Source: Ceratorhiza oryzae-sativae (taxonomy: Eukaryota > Basidiomycota > Agaricomycetes > Cantharellales > Ceratobasidiaceae). From it: a DNA stretch of 64,000 nt. The position numbers and the translations under genes were made by a program. Location: positions 620,001 through 684,000 of the forward strand of contig JARWMV010000232.1 of NCBI GenBank assembly GCA_030998015.1, in the 5' to 3' direction. This document shows positions 48,616-59,645 of the stretch, piece after piece (positions within the stretch are counted from its first letter, which is position 1; the number at the start of each line of letters is the position of its first letter). A model generated the notes under the pieces. The model was given only the letters and a program-made list of their open reading frames with translations. It ran no database searches and was not told the DNA's origin.

Positions 48616-48821
48616 TGGAATAGTTAAGAGAACGGTGGTCAAGAAGTAAGTAAGACAACTAGAAGAAAAAAAAAACTGGGAGGGGGGTCGGTGGTGGCGA
48701 GCAACAACGCAAACTGAGCCTCGTTACGCAACTGATAAGGGCAGGCGCTAAAGCACGGGCCACTCGGCGCTTGTCACTCTAATTTCCTTTTCTTCCGCTT
48801 GCAGTCACCGCAATAATCCTC
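48616..48821. promoter_or_regulatory. divergent promoter region, ALY/Yra1 and Rpc31
   Basis: 206 bp separate the start codons of two head-to-head genes in RNA metabolism. An A run followed by a G-rich stretch lies at about 48665-48690. Any regulatory elements are shared or closely packed. Confidence 0.55.
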
Positions 48822-49786
48822 ATGTCACGAGGCGGCCGAGGCGGATTTGGTGGCGGTCGTGGGGGGTTCGGAGGGGCAGCGAATATGCCTCCAATGGGGC
48901 TCTCGTTTGCGGATATCCAGTCACTGTCGAGAGAGCCGACGGCGTTGTACCCGGTGAGTAACATTCAGTTCTGTGTCTAATTTTGTTCGACTTTCTGATG
49001 TGTGCTCTCGGTCTCGTTGAGAACTAGCCCGTGGATCCTTTGCCCTTGCTATCTTCTGTTACGGACGAGGAGAAAGAGATTATTGCGCTCCAGGATGGTG
49101 TGGTAGCTCGGCTTCGGGCATCACCTTACTACATCGTCGAACCGGAAAAGAAAGAAGGTATGTATTGATTCGCAGCGGCTTGCGGCGAGTCTCATATTGT
49201 TCTAGAAGAGTCTCGGTACTCGGACAAGTTTCTCAAGCCCACTGCGCCTCCAAAACTTCAGGCCAAAGACCTGAACCCGGCGTTCTTCCCCCCAGACTTG
49301 TGGGACGCATACTTTAACCCAAAGAAGCGAAAGGGTAAGCACCGACATAGCTTTGACCATCTTCATTATTTAATCTCATTTCTACGTTCTACCAATCAGC
49401 CAAGAAGGCCAAGGAACGCGCTCGGGTAAATTTGGACAACATCGAAGCGGAGGACGGAAAGGAGGTAGGCTGTTGGCCTTTGCTCTGTTTCACGTGTTTC
49501 TGATGTTCGCGTAGGAAGAGAAATCCGAGAAAGGTTCTGCTGCTGGGTCCGGAGACGAAGATCCGGGGGATTATGATGAGGAGAATGAGGTACGGAAAGT
49601 TGCTTTCACGGTCCGAGCTCTATTGAGGGGGGGCGTAGGAGGAGAACGATTATGCGGACAATTACTTTGATAATGGAGAAGACGAAGACTATGGTGATGA
49701 TGGAGGGGACGATGGAGCAGGTAAGAATGCCGATCTAATGCATATAACGCACCAACTCATGCCCGACTGGAGGCACGTACGATTAA
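48822..49786 (+). CDS. RPC31: RNA polymerase III subunit Rpc31 (RPC7)
   Basis: Seven exons: 48822-48953, 49028-49157, 49206-49334, 49400-49464, 49515-49589, 49639-49720 and 49773-49786, 208 aa, fully in phase. The N-terminus is a Gly/Arg run (MSRGGRGGFGGGRGGFGG) followed by MGLSFADIQ, the family's signature. The middle has YIVEPEKK, SRYSDKFLKP, FFPPDLWDAYFNPKKRK and a basic stretch, and the C-terminus is a long Asp/Glu/Tyr tail (DYGDDGGDDGAGTYD). Rpc31 belongs to the Pol III-specific heterotrimer with Rpc82 and Rpc34 that supports promoter opening. The last exon holds only 14 nt (Gly-Thr-Tyr-Asp-stop). No frame break is seen. Confidence 0.9.
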
Positions 49787-49923
49787 AATTACTTGGTGTT
49801 TGCATGCACCCAGATGCTCGGATAAATACTATATAACTTATCACTGTGCACGTCCTAGCCCGATTCGCATTCACGCGATAAATCTTATCACAAAATCATT
49901 CATTGGGATTGGATACTCTAGAT

Positions 49924-50405
49924 TCATTTGTCCTGATTTATTAACCCAACGCCAACAATCACCCCCTCTGACAAGATGTCCGCAATCTTTCGGCCTTCCT
50001 TTCCTTGGTGCGCTTGGGTCTGGACGAAATGAGTCTTGATAGTCTTGGCTCGGGCAATCTGAGGCCGAATTGAGTGAAAATAGAAAAGATCGAAAGAACG
50101 TGCTGACCTCCTTCGTGTGGTGCAGACATTCTAGATAATCTTCGGAGGCCGCGCGGCACTCAGATGGAGCATCGGCATTGGCATAGCACTAGCGGAGCCA
50201 TGTCAGCTGCGCACTACGGCGCGGTCTCTGGACGGACCTTGGCGAATTCTTGCCAGAACGGAAAGCAGCGTGAGCGACCTGTGAGACGAGTGAGTACCAC
50301 CGCAAGGCGCGATTACCAACAATCTGACCTCCGGTGTAGCCGAATCCAGACTGTTTTATGTCGTTAGCTCGCGTACGGTCGCACAGACATCGTGCTCACC
50401 GCCAT
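49924..50405 (-). CDS. NDUFS5: complex I small CHCH subunit (NDUFS5 / 15 kDa type)
   Basis: Five exons: 50405-50400, 50350-50329, 50278-50238, 50188-50108 and 50058-49924, 94 aa. The protein starts MASGFGYTGGRSRCFPFWQE and continues FAKCYANADAPSEC and EDYLECLHHTKE. It carries the paired Cys residues of the twin CHC motif (RCFPFWQEFAKC, then SEC..EDYLEC). The tail is ARAKTIKTHFVQTQAHQ. NDUFS5-type subunits sit on the intermembrane-space face of NADH dehydrogenase and are imported by the Mia40 pathway. The first coding exon is only six nucleotides (ATG GCG). No frame break is seen. The gene converges with RPC31 and is divergent from the Get5-like gene. Confidence 0.88.
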
Positions 50406-50479
50406 GATCGTCGTCGAGTTCTCAGTGGCCGTGGTTAGTCATACGCCACGTGACCTCTGCCAACCCTTGGCCGACTACG
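50406..50479. promoter_or_regulatory. 74-bp divergent promoter with a CACGTG box
   Basis: Only 74 bp separate the start codons of the complex I subunit and the Get5-like gene. A palindromic CACGTG (E-box/bHLH type) lies at 50447-50452, and GTTAGTCA is nearby at 50434. Position and motif are seen in the sequence; regulation by a bHLH factor is inference. Confidence 0.6.
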
Positions 50480-51452
50480 ATGGAAGAGGCTACATTCGTC
50501 AAGACGCACCTTGCGGCTCTTGGCACACTACCGACGACATATCGCGACGACTTCCAGCCAGCACCGGAAGACTTTGTGCGAACACGTGTGTTTCCGGTTA
50601 GTTGTTGTACGTATGTTTTATGTTTCATGCAGACGTATTTGTGCAAATTAGATCGAGATACTTCCGCCGCCCGAGCGCAAGCCCGCGCAGCCTGAAGTAA
50701 CTGGTGCGGGCTAGTTTTCTTTTGGAACGTTTCAGACCCAACCAACCACAACACTGCCCAGGACAAATAAACGTGACCGTCAAGTCTCTAAAGCCGCCAT
50801 TGAGTTTTCCGCTCTCTGTTCTCCCCACCGACTCGGTCGCGTCGATAAAGGACCAGCTCGCACAATACCCTCGCGCGCCCCCTGCCGACGCACAGCGCCT
50901 GCTGCTCAAGGGAAAAGCTCTTGCCGACAACAAGCTCCTGCGCGAGTACGATATTGGCGACGGCGCGACTATACACTTGCTCATCAAGCCCGGAGTCGAG
51001 TGGACTGGTGAAGAGAAACCCATGTCGTCGTCTACGCTAGACAAAGGCCCCAGCCATCTGCGCATCCCGTCCCAGGACAACATGGCCATTCCCTCGGTCG
51101 TGCTCTCTCCGATCCCGGACCCGGAAGGTCGCGCACCGTCTCCACACGCTTTGGCTCTCGACGCCACCCCGCCCGCACGTGAGTGACTCGCCGGCAGTCC
51201 CAATGACGATATTTGTTTACATTTCCCACTCGTACAGTCTCCTCATCCGTCCGGCCATCATATCACCAGACCATTGCATCACCCGAGTTTTGGGACAAGC
51301 TCCACACGTTCCTCTCCAGCGAGTTCTCTAACAGGGAAGATGCTGACGGCGCGTTCGAGTCGTTTCTCATCGCGAGCAAAGAACAGCTTACCGCTGGTGA
51401 GATCGCCAAGATCCGTGACGCGACGGGCATCATCGGCATGGCTGGTACATAG
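50480..51452 (+). CDS. GET5: Get5/Mdy2-like ubiquitin-domain protein
   Basis: Four exons: 50480-50596, 50652-50703, 50762-51178 and 51238-51452, about 266 aa. The N-terminus (MEEATFVKTHLAALGTLP) resembles the Get4-binding helix of Mdy2/Get5. The ubiquitin-like domain follows: INVTVKSLKPPLSFPLSVLP, then DSVASIKDQL, RLLLKGKALADNKLLREYDI and DGATIHLLIKPG. After a Ser/Pro-rich linker the C-terminus is helical (PEFWDKLHTFLSSEFSNRED, EIAKIRDATGIIGMAGT). In yeast Get5 links Get4 and Sgt2 to pass tail-anchored proteins to Get3. Two introns share a GC-rich junction zone near 50700; the phase that keeps the domain intact was chosen. No frame break is seen. Confidence 0.82.
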
Positions 51453-52017
51453 ACTGTGATTGTGCCTGGGAACTATGTCGGGTTCTAATTATCCCGGATT
51501 TCGCAAACAGTGGAGTCTTTGTATGTGGGGTATTTTGCCGGATTTGTCTCTCTGCTGGGGATGTGCTCTCTTTTTCTTTTCCTTTCCTCGTTTTCATGAA
51601 ATGCAAGATTGTTTTTCCCGCTCATGTGCGCCTACCGTTGGGATTTGCTGCCGTAAATAGCCACACAGTCGTTGGATTCCCATTCTTGCATGTGCATTCA
51701 CGGGATGCCCGGTCATGGTGCCATACTCTTCGGTTGGTGTCTGATATCACAGATACCGCATGCAGGCTAGCGCTGGGGCTTGGCCTGTGGACATGACCGG
51801 ATCCCGTCCTTTGGTAAGCCGGCAAAATAATCCATTCATCACGACATCTATTGACAAATGATCAAATCAAACTCATCAGCAAGGGCAGAAGGCGGATGAC
51901 CATATGCTTCAGTGTTGCACATGGTTGCACCAGGATTCTCGGCAGCATGTCTGGGGCCGTATAAGTTGGAGCTCGGAGCCACACGTCTCCGCACCCGACT
52001 TGCTCTTTGCTTCAGCC
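51453..52017. other. intergenic, no gene seen
   Basis: 565 bp between two plus-strand genes, with T-rich tracts near 51570. Probably the 3' UTR of the Get5-like gene and the OPT promoter. Confidence 0.45.
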
Positions 52018-54791
52018 ATGTCGCACCAGCCGGAAGGCATCATTGCCGAGGGCTCTCGCCATGCCTCACCAGTCGTGACCCCGCGCGACGAAAAGATCCC
52101 AAGCTACGATGAGAAGAGGGGCCATGAGCTTGGTGGCGAGGGTGTTCATGACTCTGATCATGGGTACGATGAACTCGAGAACGAAAAGCTCGACCCGTAT
52201 GTTTGACTTGGTTGCCCGAAATTAAATATGGTTGACTGATTGCCGGTGCTCTCTAGCCATGAGCCGTTCCCCATTGACCCGATGCACGAAGATGAAGAGT
52301 ACCAACTCACGCTTCGTGCGCTCGTGGTCGGATGGGTCCTCGGTGCTGTAGTCGGTGCTTCAGTAAGTTGTTGTCTGACCTCGACGTTTAAGCCGCTTGA
52401 CCGTTGGCTACTAGAATATCTACCTCGGCCTCAAGACCGGGTTTACATTTGGTCCTCAGCTATTCGGCGCCATCTTTGGTTTGCCATCCTCAAGCCTCTG
52501 TCCAAGGCGTTCACCATGAACTTCTTGCCCGGATGGGTTTGGGGTGGTGAATTCGGTCCCAAGGAAAACTGCACTGTCCAGACTGCCGCTACCTCTGCGG
52601 GTGGTATGGGCATCATCTTCGTTTCTGCCGTCCCTGCTATGTACCGTATGGGTCTCATGTCTGAGCTCCCCTCGGCCGACATTGGCAGGCGAGTGTTTAC
52701 ACCCTGCGAAATTGTTTCAGCCCTTGCTCATGCTCATCATCCAGGTTGATCGCGCTCACGGTCAGCGCCGCGTTCTTCGGTGTCTTCTTCGCCATCCCTC
52801 TGCGCAAGTACTACATTCTCAAGGAGAAGCTCATGTTCCCAACTCCAACTGCGACTGCGTTCACGATTCGCGCTCTTCATGCGGGTCGCACCGGTGCCGA
52901 GGCCGCTCGCAAGAAGTCTATCGGCCTCGCTTCCTCGTTTGCAGGCGCATTTTGCTTCAAGGTCGCTGCCGGCTACCTTCCTGGTGTTATCTGGGATTGG
53001 CACATTGGCTGGACGTTCTATCGTCTCGGATGGACAAGCATGATTCAGCTTGATAACTATGGCTGGTGGCTTGAATGTATGTGATCACCCTGGCTCCACC
53101 GTGAACCATACTAACTTTGTATGCCATTCCTTTCAGTCACCCCTGCGTTCTTTGGCGCTGGCATGCTTTCCGGAATGAATGCTTCTTGGAGCTTCTTCGG
53201 TGGCTTCGTGCTCGCCTGGGGCATCATTGCGCCCTCAATTATCCACACTGGCGTTGCGGTTGGCAAGCAACGTGCACCGGAGGAGTTCCCAGAAGTATTC
53301 AGCTTCCTGTCCATGACGGCCAAGTCACCCGAATTGTTCATCACCCAGCCGTCCCCGCGTTACTGGTTGCTCTGGCCGGGTGTGCTCATCATGTTGGTCT
53401 ACTCGTTTGTGGAACTCTTCATGAGCTCGCGCGGGATGTTTTCCAACCTCGGTGGGGTTGGCTCGGGCATTATGAACAGCTGGCGTCGATGGAAGACTCG
53501 TGGTGATCCTAATGTGATTCACGCCGAGGAGGATAATGATCCCTCCAGGGTGAGTGCGGCTCTAGTTCTTGGGTTTATGCATGGAGCGTTGGCTGAATTG
53601 CCTGCTTTGACGCCGCATAGCCCGAGGACCGTGTGCCCGCGTGGGCTTGGATGTCTGGTCTGGTTCTCAGTTTGATACTTTCATGTGCCCTGTTGGCAAC
53701 TCAGTTCTCGCTCAACGTCGGTGAAGGTGTGTATTTATCATTGGGCCGAAGATAATTATGGCTGACATACCTCTGCGAATTGCAGTTATCCTTGCGCTCC
53801 GTACGTATCTGACTCCACACGTGATCTATCCATGTGGTACTAACTGCTTCGTCATCCAATCCAGTGCTTGGCTTCCTTTCTCGTTTATCGGCGTCCAGTC
53901 TTCTGGGTACACTGATATCAACCCTGTGTCTACTGTGGCCAAGGCCTCTCAGCTCATCTTTGGTGGTGTGACCAAGGGTGCCGGCACGAGTCTCAAGCCC
54001 GCCCAGGAGATCAATTTGGTCGCTGGTATCATTGCCGCGGGTTCTGCCGCTCAGGCATGCGATATGACTGGTGACCTGAAGACTGGCCACCTACTCCGTG
54101 CCAAGCCCAAGAACCAGTTTGTGGCTCAAATCACAGGCTCGATCGTGTCCGTCTTCCTGGGTGTTGGCTTGTTTGTGCTGTTCACCAAGGCCTCACCATG
54201 CATCCTGTACCCTCCGGAGGATGGCATTTGCTCATACGGTGCTCCGTCGGTGTCCGCTTGGGCTGCGGTCGCGACTGCGGTTACTGCCCCGAAGCTTCGT
54301 GAGTCATCGTCTTTTATCTGTTCTATAAGCTTGGTCCCTAACCCGTTTTTAAAATAGCTGTCCCACCGACCAGTGGTTACACTGCTATCGGTCTCTCTAT
54401 CGCCGCCGCTATTACATCCGTGGTCAAGCACCTTTGGATCCCGCGCAAGTACTGGGTCTACGTTCCGAACTGGAACGCAATCGGTCTTGCATTTGTTGTT
54501 CCGCAAACATTCTACGGTACTGCCATGGCCGCGGGCGCGACGTTCAACTACGTCTGGGAGAAGCGTAATGCCCGTTCGTTTGATATGTACATGTTCCCTA
54601 TCTCGGCTGGTTGCTGGCCGGCGAGGGCTTGGGAGGTGTGTTACTGCGTTGCTGTCGGTTGCTGGTGTGGGTGCGGATGGTGTCAAATATGGCACATCTG
54701 TTGGGTGCACGAGTAAGTTGAATTGTTATTCTACGTCGGCACACACTTACTGAAGACACTTACTTTTACAGTCAACGAGTTCTGTGGATAA
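52018..54791 (+). CDS. oligopeptide transporter (OPT family)
   Basis: Ten exons: 52018-52196, 52257-52362, 52415-52688, 52745-53076, 53137-53549, 53621-53726, 53786-53800 (15 nt), 53865-54298, 54358-54712 and 54772-54791. A hydrophilic N-terminus with a PHEPFPIDPMHEDEEY patch is followed by about 14 membrane spans. Family marks are LTLRALVVGWVLGAVVGASN, IYLGLKTGFTFGPQLFGAIF, NCTVQTAATSAGGMGIIFVS, KLMFPTPTATAFTIRALH, GWWLEFTPAFFGAGMLSGMN, SWSFFGGFVLAWGIIAPSII and IGVQSSGYTDINPV. OPT proteins move short peptides, glutathione or metal-siderophore complexes with protons. The ending is GCTINEFCG. Four single-base breaks are needed (near 52478, 53875, 54611 and 54643). Intron 3 begins with GCGAGT. 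Confidence 0.9.
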
Positions 54792-55169
54792 AAGTCGTCT
54801 TAATTCATGTACTCTGTGTACTTGTACTCGTATCTCATGTTGTCCCACTGCTCATGATATAATATATATATATGCATTCGGATCATACCATGTTTGCGTG
54901 AGGAAATACCCCACGGGATCATTACGTCATATTCGGTATACCCCGTGGTGGAGGTGTCTGGCTAATTTTACTTGCCGTGATTTACTCAGCATGAAATGTT
55001 TGGATTTCAACAGCTTCGAGCCTTATAAACTGACGTCCTCGATCTTCATGAGCTGGCTCTAACTCCAGCTGGCGCAGACCTGGGCTACCGCAGGCCACTG
55101 TGACGACATCTGGACGGCCCGCTTAAATTCTTGCTCTCAACCCACAGTGTTCCTGAGCCGCAATTCAAC
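54792..55169. other. intergenic, no gene seen
   Basis: 378 bp between two plus-strand transporter genes; AT-rich with a TA repeat near 54860. No coding signal. Confidence 0.45.
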
Positions 55170-57386
55170 ATGTCGTCACCCACCGCCGCCCCTGGATCGC
55201 CCCAACCACACTCCAGCTCATCTTCCGTAGATACTCGTCACGAATCAGCTATCAATCTTCCCGATGTCGAAAAGCAAGAGCGCCCTACGGATGGATCGGC
55301 CCAGACTACCGCCGAAAAAGGAGATGAAGCTTGGATAGTCAAGCTAGACGAGAGTGATGATCCGAAACGCCGACGCACGTCCCGCAAATGGCTCATTGTA
55401 TTCGTCCTTGCGACCTCCTCGACATGCGTGACTTGTGCGTCGTCGGTGGTGAGTCATTCGCTATGTGTGCCCGGCTCGACCCCATGACCTGAAGCATTCC
55501 GTAATGTTCCCTAGGCGGCTATGGCGCGCCCAGGAGTGCAAAAAGATTCGGGTGTCGTTGCCGGTTGCGATTCTTGGAATTTCCTTGTACGTTGAAGGGC
55601 TTGGAGTCGGTCCACTGCTTCTCGGTCCGCTCTCAGAGTTCTTTGGACGACGAAAGATCTACTGGATCTCGTTTTTGTGGTTCGTGCTATTGAACTTGCC
55701 GGTCGCGTTTGCACCCAACATCGGTACGCCCTATTTGCCTTGCGAGATGAATTCATCGCTCATTGAAACCTAGTTGTTTACCTGATATTTCGGTTTTGAC
55801 GGGATTCTCGGGAGGTGAGTGTCCCCCATGCGAGTAAGGATCAATGGCTTATAGGCGGGTCTCGTTGTATCCAGCGGCATTTTTGAGTGTTGCTGGCGGA
55901 AGCGTAGCAGATTTGTTCGCGAATGACAAAGTCGCAAGGTTCGTTTATCAGCCGATCGCTTGCCCCAATACCCGCTAATTAAAAAATTGCAGTCCCATGG
56001 CATGCTATACGATCAGTCCATTCATTGGACCAGTCTAGGTCCCGCATTCTCCGGATTTATTAACCAGGTGAGTGGCATACCGCTATTGCTGTTTCAACTC
56101 TGACAAGAGACTAGCATACGAATTGGCGCTGGACATTCTACACCGTGCTCATATGGGCAACCATTCAATTGGTTGCATTATATATAGTACGCATTTATTG
56201 ACGCTCGTAAACACTCCTTTGTCTCTGACCCCGCATATAGCTTGTACCAGAGACCTATGAGCCCGTTCTGCAGGTCAAAAAAGCACGCCGGTGTGTCTAT
56301 TTAGCGCCCCCCCCCCCGACTCCTTCTTAACATCCTCAACAGACTAAACAGACTAAGAAAAACGACCGGCGAAGAAAGGTGGTGGGCGCCGCTTGAGAGA
56401 AGCGACAAAAGTATACTGCGGACTATTATTGTGAGCTGCTATAAGCCATTTGGTAAATTTTTGTATTCAAGGTATTGCACAGTTGGCTAACAGGCGCTGT
56501 GACCCTTAGAGATTTTATTGTACGAGCCCATGGCATTACTCTTGATATTTGGTATTTTTCATCATCCATTTGATGGCATAGCTCGCTTACAGATCACGAA
56601 TCATCTTAGGTGTTCACTTTTGCTTGGGATCCTGTATCTATGCTTCACTGGTAAGCGTAGCATGTGTGTATACTTTAGTATTGTCTCACCTCATGCATCC
56701 TAGCATTCCCAACGATATTTGGTACAAATCATGGCTTCAATACGCAATGCGTTGGGTTATCGTTCATGGGTATTGGCCTAGGAATGTTGATCGCCCTTGC
56801 GACTCAGCCATTCTGGAATCGGTGCGTCTTAATCTAGAGTACTTATCACACACGGCCTGATCTCAGGGCAGCCTCCAAGCCAAGTACAGTGCACGCCATG
56901 CAGGGGCGCCACCGCCGGAAACCCGGCTCTTTATTGGTATGGCTGGCGCTATATTGGTTCCTATCGGTTTGTTCTGGATGGCCTTCACGACGCCTAGAAG
57001 TGTGCATTGGATCGTGCCTATACTCGGCTCAGTTCCGTACGTGCTCTTGTCTGTCTATTATATTCCGCCATCCTTGCTCACAGTGCTCGAAACGTCATGT
57101 AGTTTTGGTACCGGCACCGTATATGTCTTCACCTCTGTCTTCACATTCCTCGTAGTTGCCTATAGGCCGTACGCGGCATCAGCCATGGCAGGAAATTCGT
57201 TCCTTCGTTCAGCTTTGCGGCAGCCTTTCCACTCGTTTCTGGGCCGATGTATCACCGCCTCGGGACAGTCGGTGCAACCGCACTGTTGGCCGGATTGGCG
57301 ACCTTAATGACCCCTTTGCCGTAAGTTATACTTCTTTGGTACTTCATCGGAGCTGATACGAGTCCCCCACCAGATTTGTGTTCTAA
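55170..57386 (+). CDS. MFS transporter, DHA1-like, with many frame breaks
   Basis: About 14 exons. The cytosolic N-terminus (MSSPTAAPGSPQPHSSSSS) ends in KRRRTSRKWLIVFVLATSST. Family marks: GISLYVEGLGVGPLLLGPLS, EFFGRRKIYWISF, GGSVADLF, YTISPFIGP, LGPAFSGFINQ, NWRWTFYTVLIWATIQLVAL, VPETYEPVLQVKKARR, GTNHGFNTQC, PFGTGTVYVFTSVFTFLVVA, YRPYAASAMAGNSF and GPMYHRLGTVGATALLAGLA, ending PFVF. These are the motifs of fungal multidrug/polyamine H+ antiporters. About seven frame breaks, mostly single missing bases, are needed (for example near 55558, 55792, 56031, 56885 and 57214). Either the gene is decaying or the consensus is poor here. The substrate is unknown. Confidence 0.78.
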
Positions 57387-57567
57387 ATACGGAGCAAGCT
57401 GCGTAAAACTCGAAATTCACGATATAGAGCATTAGCGCTGTATGGCTGGGCCTGTGATTGATATGCTAAATGCGTATACTCCTTTGACGTTCACGAGATC
57501 TCATGTTATTCGGTTTTACATCCAAGCGCATGTATATATATTCTTTTCATTTTGAATTAATACGGCC

Positions 57568-59645
57568 CTATTTTCGGCCCCACCAGCCACCCAAGAGCGA
57601 ACCTAGCATACCCTGAGATTCTTGTTTAGGAGGCGGAGACGCTGGTGGCTCCTCGGCTTTCACATCAACCTTGCGTTCTGGCATTGTCTTTTTCTCCACA
57701 ACTGGGTTTGCCTTGCTGCTGCTGGCACCACAACCCCGCCCTTCTTGTAAAGATTATCGATCGGCAAGTCGATATAGTTTGGTACCGCATCGAAGAATAG
57801 CGGCTTTTGGTTGGAGGGTGTGGTGACAGGTTTACCCCCGTTATATGCAAACCAGCGTTTCTTGAGTTCAAGCTCGGCCGTTTGGATGGATTCTTCGATA
57901 TCCTTTACCGCGCTCGAGGTGAGGGGGTAGAACGCAGTCTCTGGGGACTCCGAGTTTTCGTCAATATTCGTATGTGCCTCACGAATATGGAGCTGGGCAC
58001 GTTGACATAGGGAAATGGCCTCTGCGTATTTGTTGTGGGGTTCGTAGGTCTGAGACAAGTATAATGCCCTATGCGCGAATTTAAGTCAAGCCGGCATCTT
58101 GTGTAATAGTTATAGACTTACCGCTTTGCTTTAGAGAATGACAAACGCGCTTCGATGGCAACGGTCAAATCTGCACTCTCGTCCACCACGCTCAAGGTGC
58201 GCATTTGGTTAAGACTTTGCAAGATCGCGTCGAGGAGCTTAACCACCGCTGGGGCGATACGGTGGTCGACTATCGGGGATTCGCCTTGTTTCCCGTGTGT
58301 TGCTGGTGTAGGCGAAGAAAGCAACGCATCGGTTAGAAGCAAGTCTCGCTGAATGCGTCGAGAAAGCAGCTGGTATGTAACATATGACATGATGAAATGT
58401 GCATCGCGGGCACCCGGTTCGACCGGTTGGGTGGAGGTAGCCTACCATCCTGTAAACAAGGAACAATCGAAGAATTATAAATGAGACATACTCGTCGAGC
58501 ATCAACTAGTTTCTTGGCTACATCTTCTGCCTCGCTCAGAGCAAGTAGGACTGCGTCAAATTTGGTGACCAAGCCTCTGGTTTGGGTCGCTTTAGGTTTG
58601 CCTTGGCTAGTGTCGGGTAGGCCAACGCTGGCTTGTTGCACACGCAATAGTACGTCGACTAGTTCTGGGCTTCGAACAGGAACTGGCTTTCCTTCCCACA
58701 TAAGCTCCTGTAGCTGCTTTGCCTTGTCCCCTCCTTTCGCCGCTGCTCCTTCTGTCCGTACGCCTTGCAGCAAATTGTCGTAGCCGGTGACAAGAGCAGG
58801 TCCGACTTTTGGTCCCAATGTGGAAACTATTCCATCAATATCGTAAGCCCGAGCAAGCCCAAGTTCGTGCGCGCAGTGCCGGATCTCGGGCGCGATTTCA
58901 TCTGCAAACTGGATCAAGAGCGCATGGTCGCGAGAGGAGGGTGCAACCTCAGCAAGTACGTCAATAATAGTACGAGCCGCAACCAGAGCCTCTAGTCCAG
59001 GCTGGAAATCGTCCTGAAGGCGGAGGAAACGACCGCGGATGGTGAGGTGATAGGAGACGATTTCCGCGAGGCCAATGAATGAGATCCGAGCTGGTTTCGA
59101 ATCACGCAATGATGTGCCTCAGATAACAGCTGCGCAGACCATTTAACTGCGCGGCGAAAGCGTCCGACTGCAATCGTTCGTGTCTGGTATCGTCTGTTCT
59201 GGTAAACTGGGCGTGCAAATCTTGTGCAAAGGAGTATGCACGCTCAGATTCAAATAGACGAAGCTGAAGGCTAGTGTAGCGTGTAAAAGACCTTTGTTTC
59301 GTGGGTTGATATGTTGTATACTTACTGTCCAGCTTTGATATTATCAATCGGTATGTCTGGTAACTTTTTGAATTCCTTGCCCTTGCCATGAGTTATCTTG
59401 AGGCTCCGCCGAAGCCGATGAACTTTATTGGCACAGTGCTTTCTACCCAATTATTCTTGTGAAATATCTTCTGGCATTTGATGAAAATACATACCGGTAT
59501 CGTGCATGATCGTTGTATCGGAGGCCATACGCTGCCCGCTCATCGTTGACGATTTGTAACACTAGATAGGGCGATGTGGGTCTTTTCACACGTCAATTGG
59601 CCAAAATTTACAATGCATACCTCTAATCTCGACTGGTTCGCTCAT
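57568..59645 (-). CDS. SRP68: signal recognition particle subunit SRP68
   Basis: Exons 59645-59621, 59562-59495, 59442-59326, 59270-58492, 58441-58122 and 58068-57568. The RNA-binding N-terminus reads VNDERAAYGLRYNDHARYRK, HCANKVHRLRRSLKITHGKG, KEFKKLPDIPIDNIKAG, QLRLFESERAYSFAQDLHAQ and FRRAVKWSAQLL. TPR-like helices follow (ISFIGLAEIVSYHLTIRGRF, QPGLEALVAARTIIDVLAEV), then MSYVTYQLLSRRIQRDLLL and AELELKKRWFAYNGGKP. It ends GMLGSLLGGWWGRK, a typical Gly/Trp C-terminus. SRP68 pairs with SRP72 and bends the SRP RNA. Three one-base breaks occur (near 59155, 59105 and 57727). The intron near 58491 uses acceptor GGTAG at 58442, chosen by phase. Confidence 0.9.
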
